Assembly: GCA_963921825.1 (NCBI GenBank)
Contig: OY997591.1
Coordinates: 37,221,825-37,285,824 of the forward strand
DNA from: Erodium maritimum
Lineage: Eukaryota > Streptophyta > Magnoliopsida > Geraniales > Geraniaceae
Reading direction: 5' to 3'
DNA length: 64,000 nucleotides
A program made the position numbers and the translations under genes. The notes under the pieces were generated by a model. That model was not told the origin of the DNA, ran no database searches, and worked only from the letters and a program-made list of their open reading frames with translations. Of this stretch, positions 59,775 to 64,000 are shown piece by piece. Position 1 is the first letter of the stretch, and the number at the start of each line of letters is the position of its first letter.

Positions 59775-61589
59775 TATTCCACTATGTCAGCTCTTCCCTT
59801 GTACCACATGTCCATGTTCAAAGCACATGTGGGAGTTATTAAGGATATGGAGAAGAGGATGAGAAGATTCTTATGAAATGGGAAGGAAACTAGGAGAGCT
59901 CTATACGAAGTGAATTGGGATTTAATCTGTAGGCGTAGAGATCAGGGAGGATTAGGCATTAGTAAATTGAAATTCAAGAACACTACATAGTTAGCCAAAT
60001 GGTTGTGGATGTTTGCTATAAAAGTGGATTCATTGTGGAAAAGGGTAATTTGTGATAAGTTGAATATGAACTAGAAGGATTGGGATCTATCCAAAATTTC
60101 TCTTACTGATGTCCAAAGTTTCTTATCTCATTTTTCTTCTTTGTTAGGAGATACACACTTCAACAATGTCTTTGGTAGTTCTGGGTTGGAATGTATAGTG
60201 GGCAGTGGACATAAAATATCTTTCTCGTTTGACATCTGGCTTACTGATCTACCCCTAGAAGACCAATTCCCCAGATTAATTCTTCTTAGCAAGCAAAAAT
60301 AGGTCAAAGTAGTGCATTTTTGGTTTTATGATGATTGGTTGCTTCAGTTTAGAAGGAAAATCAGAGGCTGGGGATGGGGACATTTGTGGGAATTGAGAAA
60401 TCTGCTTAATAGTTGCTCTCTCTCTAAATCGAAAGATAGAGTGACTTGGAAGGTTAATGAGGCTGGATTTAAAGTTCATGTAATGTATGATCTTCTTACT
60501 GAGGCAACCATTTTTTGTAAATGGAGTAATTTTCTTTGGCAACCACTACTGTCTCCTAAGATTGCAGCTTTCTCTTTGTTGGCTTGCTTAGGGGTTGTTC
60601 CCACTAAATTGTTTATGGAATCTAGAGGCCTGAAATTATCTATCAATGCATCTCTTTGCCCCTTTTGCTCCTATAGCTATGAGGATCTCAATCATCTATT
60701 CATTTTCTGTCATTGGAGCTGGAGGATATGGTATGAGGTTTTGAATTGGTGGGGGACTCAGTGGTGCATTTCAGTGGATTTTATCAGCTTCATTTGCTCG
60801 TGGAATGAATTGATCAGTTTAAACAAAGCTTGGAAGCTCTTAATATCCATTACCTTATGGGAGATCTGGTTGGCTAGGAACATATTTGTTTTCAACAATG
60901 TATTACTTGGCATTACATAGGTTCTGAATTCGATCCAGCACAACTCCTTTGCTATAGAGTGGACACTTTTCAAGAGGAATGTGGCTCTCTCCTTCCAAAT
61001 GTGGTATTTCTCTCCACATTCTTGCTGAAGAAGGGCTAGGTCAAGGGTTCAGTTGAGGATTACTGCTTAGTTCTCTACACCTTCTAGGTTTCTTGCTCTC
61101 TAAGTCACCGCTTTCTAGTTATTGTTCCTATTTGGGGCTGGGTTAAGGGGTGGTTTTCGGTGGCTTTGGGGTTGTTAGTAAACTTCGACGAGGACTTTTG
61201 GGGTTGTTTTGCTTTACTCGTTGGTTGGGGAGTGGGGGTAGAGTTGTCATACCATTTTTTTACTCACTGTTGTTGTTGGATAGTGGCTCGGTGTTGGCTT
61301 GGGTTGGAGTGTGGGTAGGTGTTTCAGGTTGAGTGTTTTGTGTTTTCAACCCTCTGGTTGTTCTGCTGTTGGTGAGGATTTTTCTAATGTGGTTTCTTGT
61401 TGGTTTGTTTGTTGGAGTACAATTGAAGGGTTCGATATCTTCGGTATTGTTCGTGCTTGAGTTGCTTTGGGTAAGGGCTGCTATGTTCTGCAGGATCTTT
61501 GGAGTTATGGCGTGACTTTTGGGGTTTTATTAGGACATCTCTTGCATTGTTACTTGACCCTCAAGATTTTTGTTGTATTGTGGTTTTTT
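59775..61589 (+). mobile_element. LINE 3' portion (plus strand), 5'-truncated
   Basis: The coding match starts abruptly near 59787 in the C-terminal part of ORF2, so the copy is 5'-truncated. It runs through the zf-RVT domain and a ~560-base 3' UTR. Its expected A-tail is not seen; at about 61590 it meets the A-tail of an opposite-strand LINE, which probably inserted here. Confidence 0.8.
59787..61027 (+). pseudogene. LINE ORF2 C-terminal remnant (plus strand)
   Basis: One + frame reads ALPLYHMSMFKAHVGVIKDM, RALYEVNWDLICRRRDQGG, LAKWLWMFAIK, then, after stops, FWFYDDWLLQFRRKIRGW and a zinc domain with CPFCSYSYEDLNHLFIFC and IWLARNIFVF. This is the end of RT, the linker and zf-RVT. In-frame stops near 59874, 59986 and 60301 inactivate it, but the frame itself is largely kept. 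The longest open piece is 60312-60920. Confidence 0.9.
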
Positions 61590-64000
61590 TTTATCAGCAA
61601 AACAGAAAATTTAAATTAAAACCTCCTTTGAGGTAAAAGAGGAGTTACAATTACATCCATGGATCTATAAGAAATTGTACTTGTAGGCACTAAAATTGAC
61701 TGAAGATACCTAGGAGGTATTAGTAACTTAAAATGAAACAAACTAAAAGCAAATGAGGCTGAAATCAAGATAGTGAAAGAGGAGAGATTGGTCTGCAAGG
61801 CTGGTTGTCTTGTGAGGTCTTGTGAGGTCTTGGGCTGAAGCTTGTGGATGAAGTAATTACTTTGAGGAGCTTGAAATGATCTTCAAAGATGATCTATGAT
61901 TTTTTGAAGATGAAAATGATGTAGCTGGAGTAGGCAGTTGATGAAGGTGTTGATGTTCTCCTGAGCTGAATTTATGGAGCTGCCAATGATTTAGCTGAAT
62001 GGTAATGATCCCAAACCTTTCAGAAATTGGCCAAAAGATGTTGTTCTAGTCTGAGAGGAGGAGATGCTAAATATGGTCTTCTAATTCAGAATGATGGATC
62101 TGCATAAACTGAGGCATGACTTGAAAGAGCTCATCTTGATCTTGAATTCAGGCATGGCTTGAAAGAGCTCAACTTGATCTTGAATTCAGAACGATGGATC
62201 TGCAAAAACTGAGACATAGCCTTACAGAGCTCAAGTTGATCTTACAGGCCCTTAAGCATCAGAAGAAAAGGCCAGACACAAAAAAGAAAAAACCAGACTC
62301 AACTAGAAAGAACCTAGCCACTCACAAGAGGAAAAAGGGGGGGTGGGGGGGAGAAAGAACCCACACTCAAGACCAGGAAGTTAAAGGACTCAAACCCCAA
62401 ACAAGACTCCCTTACAACACTCCTCTACCTCAACCATCCCAACCCAAGCCACCCTAACCCAAACCCCAAATGACAGCAAATATCAGGGTTTCCAAGCACC
62501 ACAAGATCTTGGTGAGGTAACCCAATTGTGATAGGAGAAACCAAAGCCTTGATGAGATAATTTAGCCCATTCCAAGCTATAAGATTGATGAGTAATGTTT
62601 TGAAAAATTTGTTCTGTAGTAAGAGTTTCATCTTTGAAGATTTTAGCATTTCTTGCTAACCAGATTTGCCAAGCTGTGACTAGAACTATCCTTTTCCAAG
62701 TCTTCTTGGCCTTTGATACTAGTAATGAAGACCATGATGATAAAAGAAGCTTGAAGGTTGCAGGTAATGCACCTAATACTCCCCAACAGCCAAAGACCAA
62801 TGTCCAAACTTCCCAAGAGGTTGGACAATGCAGAAGAACATGATGGCCATCTTCCAGATCTGCTTCACATATAGGACATATGATTCCTTGTAAGGAGAGT
62901 TGAAGGCCTCTAGAATCTAAGAAGCATTTTGTAGGAATGGCTTCAAGGCAGGCTAGCCATCCAAATGCTGCTATTTTTGGAGGGAAGTCAGGAATCCAAA
63001 GGTTCTTTGTCCAAGATGCATTTATAGCAGCAACTGCTCCTTGATTGTCAAGCAAAGTATATAATTTTTTGACTGTGAAGCCTTTAACATCCCAGGTCCA
63101 GATTAGTAAGTCATCTTCTGAAGATAATTGAACTGAGGTTAAGATAGTGGTAAGAGATAACCATTCTTGTTCAGACCTGCCTCTTGGAGAACATCTGAAT
63201 TTTAGGTCCCATGAGTTATCTGACCAAGCTTCTGCAACAGTTAGATTCTTGCCTTGAGATGATTTGAAGAGTCTAGGGAATAAGTATTTGAAGCTGAGAT
63301 CTCCCCACAAAATATCAGTCCAAAATGAGACTCTATCCCCTTTGCCAATCTTCCAGCTTAGACCTTTGAGGCCAAAGAGATCAGGAAATCTAGGATCATG
63401 GTTTAGAGCTAAAATGTGTGATATGAAGCTAGCATTCCCAATTTCTTCAAAGGATGAGAGATCCCAATCAGTTTCCTTCCAACCATATTTTGAGCATATG
63501 AATATTTTCCACAGAGATGATCTTTCTAAGGCAAATCTCCACCACCATTTTGCTAGAAGAGCAATGTTCATTAGAGAAAGATTTTTGATACCCAACCCTC
63601 CCTCAGCTTTGGACTTACAAATTGTGTACCAATTCACTTTGCTGAAGCATTTAGCTTGATCTGAACCATTCCATAAAAAACATCCTTTGCTAGGAATTCA
63701 AGGACCTTAAAACACCTTTTGGGGCTCTGATAATTGAAAAGTAATAAAGAGGCACGGCATTCAAGGTGGTTTTGATTAGAGTTATTCTGCCTCCAAATGA
63801 CAGGAGTTTAGCTTTCCACAAGCCAAGAGAAGCTTTGAATCTAGCTATAATTGGCTCCCAAGTGATGAGTCTTTTGGGGTTAGCTCCAAGAGGAAATCCC
63901 AGATATGTGAAGGGTAGAGAGCCTATATCACAATCCAATATATTGATGACCAGAGCCTGTTCTTCTTCAGATAAGTTGAAAGATGATTTTGAGTAGTTAA
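61590..64000 (-). mobile_element. LINE 3' portion (minus strand), continuing off the right edge
   Basis: The A-tail is the T-run at about 61590-61598, preceded on the minus strand by 'ttttgctgat'. The 3' UTR (61600-62480) includes G-runs near 62338-62352 and a small duplication around 62135-62215. ORF2 occupies 62483 to the window end, so the start lies outside and the copy may be longer than seen. Confidence 0.88.
62483..64000 (-). pseudogene. LINE ORF2 C-terminal half: RT end and zf-RVT, one frameshift visible
   Basis: The frame enters from the right edge and runs to 63690 (FTYLGFPLGANPKRLITW, LSFGGRITLIKTTLNAVPLYY), the end of RT. A frameshift lies between 63690 and 63637. The 384-residue frame 63637-62483 then carries LAKWWWRFALERSSLW, a linker, and a complete zf-RVT zinc motif (CPICEADLEDGHHVLLHC) with IWLARNAKIF. 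It is the best-kept LINE C-terminus in the window. The catalytic part of RT is outside the window, so I cannot tell how intact the whole ORF2 is. Confidence 0.92.

Overview
The window looks like nuclear DNA of a flowering plant, most likely a eudicot. It is gene-poor. The only intact host gene I can support is an ethylene receptor of the ETR2/EIN4 type (subfamily II) at 15472-18438 on the + strand, with two coding exons. Almost everything else is transposable-element sequence, much of it nested, and for many copies the target-site duplications (TSDs) can be read directly.

Left part (1-14283). A Ty3-type or unclassified LTR retrotransposon on the minus strand, cut by the window edge, ends in a 3.4-kb LTR (1490-4912) next to an initiator-tRNA-Met primer site. 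It sits in a decayed copia relic (4913-6930). Then come a satellite-like array with a ~237-bp period (6935-8245), a Mutator-like terminal arm interrupted by a 5'-truncated LINE with a 17-bp TSD (8286-10193), a copia LTR fragment (minus), and a decayed DUF4283-type ORF1 element that contains a second, oppositely oriented LTR fragment.

Gene island (about 14284-19715). The receptor gene has a perfect G-box and a (CT)n tract upstream, a probable intron in its 5' leader, and one intron between the kinase-like region and the receiver domain. The usual phospho-accepting His position is Asn. The receptor is expected to sit in the ER membrane, bind ethylene through a copper site, and repress the ethylene response when unliganded.

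Middle part (19716-33104). A 3155-bp solo LTR of the same long-LTR family (TSD ATGGT), a ~514-bp MITE with long inverted repeats, a second DUF4283-type relic, and a complete but coding-defective copia element (24635-33098). The two 1689-bp LTRs of that copia appear identical, so it moved very recently although its gag, integrase and reverse transcriptase are damaged.

Right-middle (33105-44563). About 2 kb without recognisable content, then four Mutator-like non-autonomous elements within 5 kb (35272-40047), one nested in another, with 9-bp TSDs. Two of them carry GC-richer non-TE-like cargo, as Pack-MULEs do. A third long LTR (41652-44558, TSD GAAAT) follows; half of it is replaced by unrelated GC-rich sequence.

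Right part (44564-64000). LINE territory: opposed LINE fragments near 47.7 kb, another copia LTR fragment, a LINE relic with an RRM-type ORF1, a full-length 6.4-kb L1-type LINE (52744-59189, minus) with an RRM in ORF1 and endonuclease/RT/zf-RVT in ORF2, and two further LINE 3' portions meeting tail to tail near 61590. All coding regions of these elements carry stops or frameshifts. No rRNA, tRNA, CRISPR or bacterial-type operon was seen.
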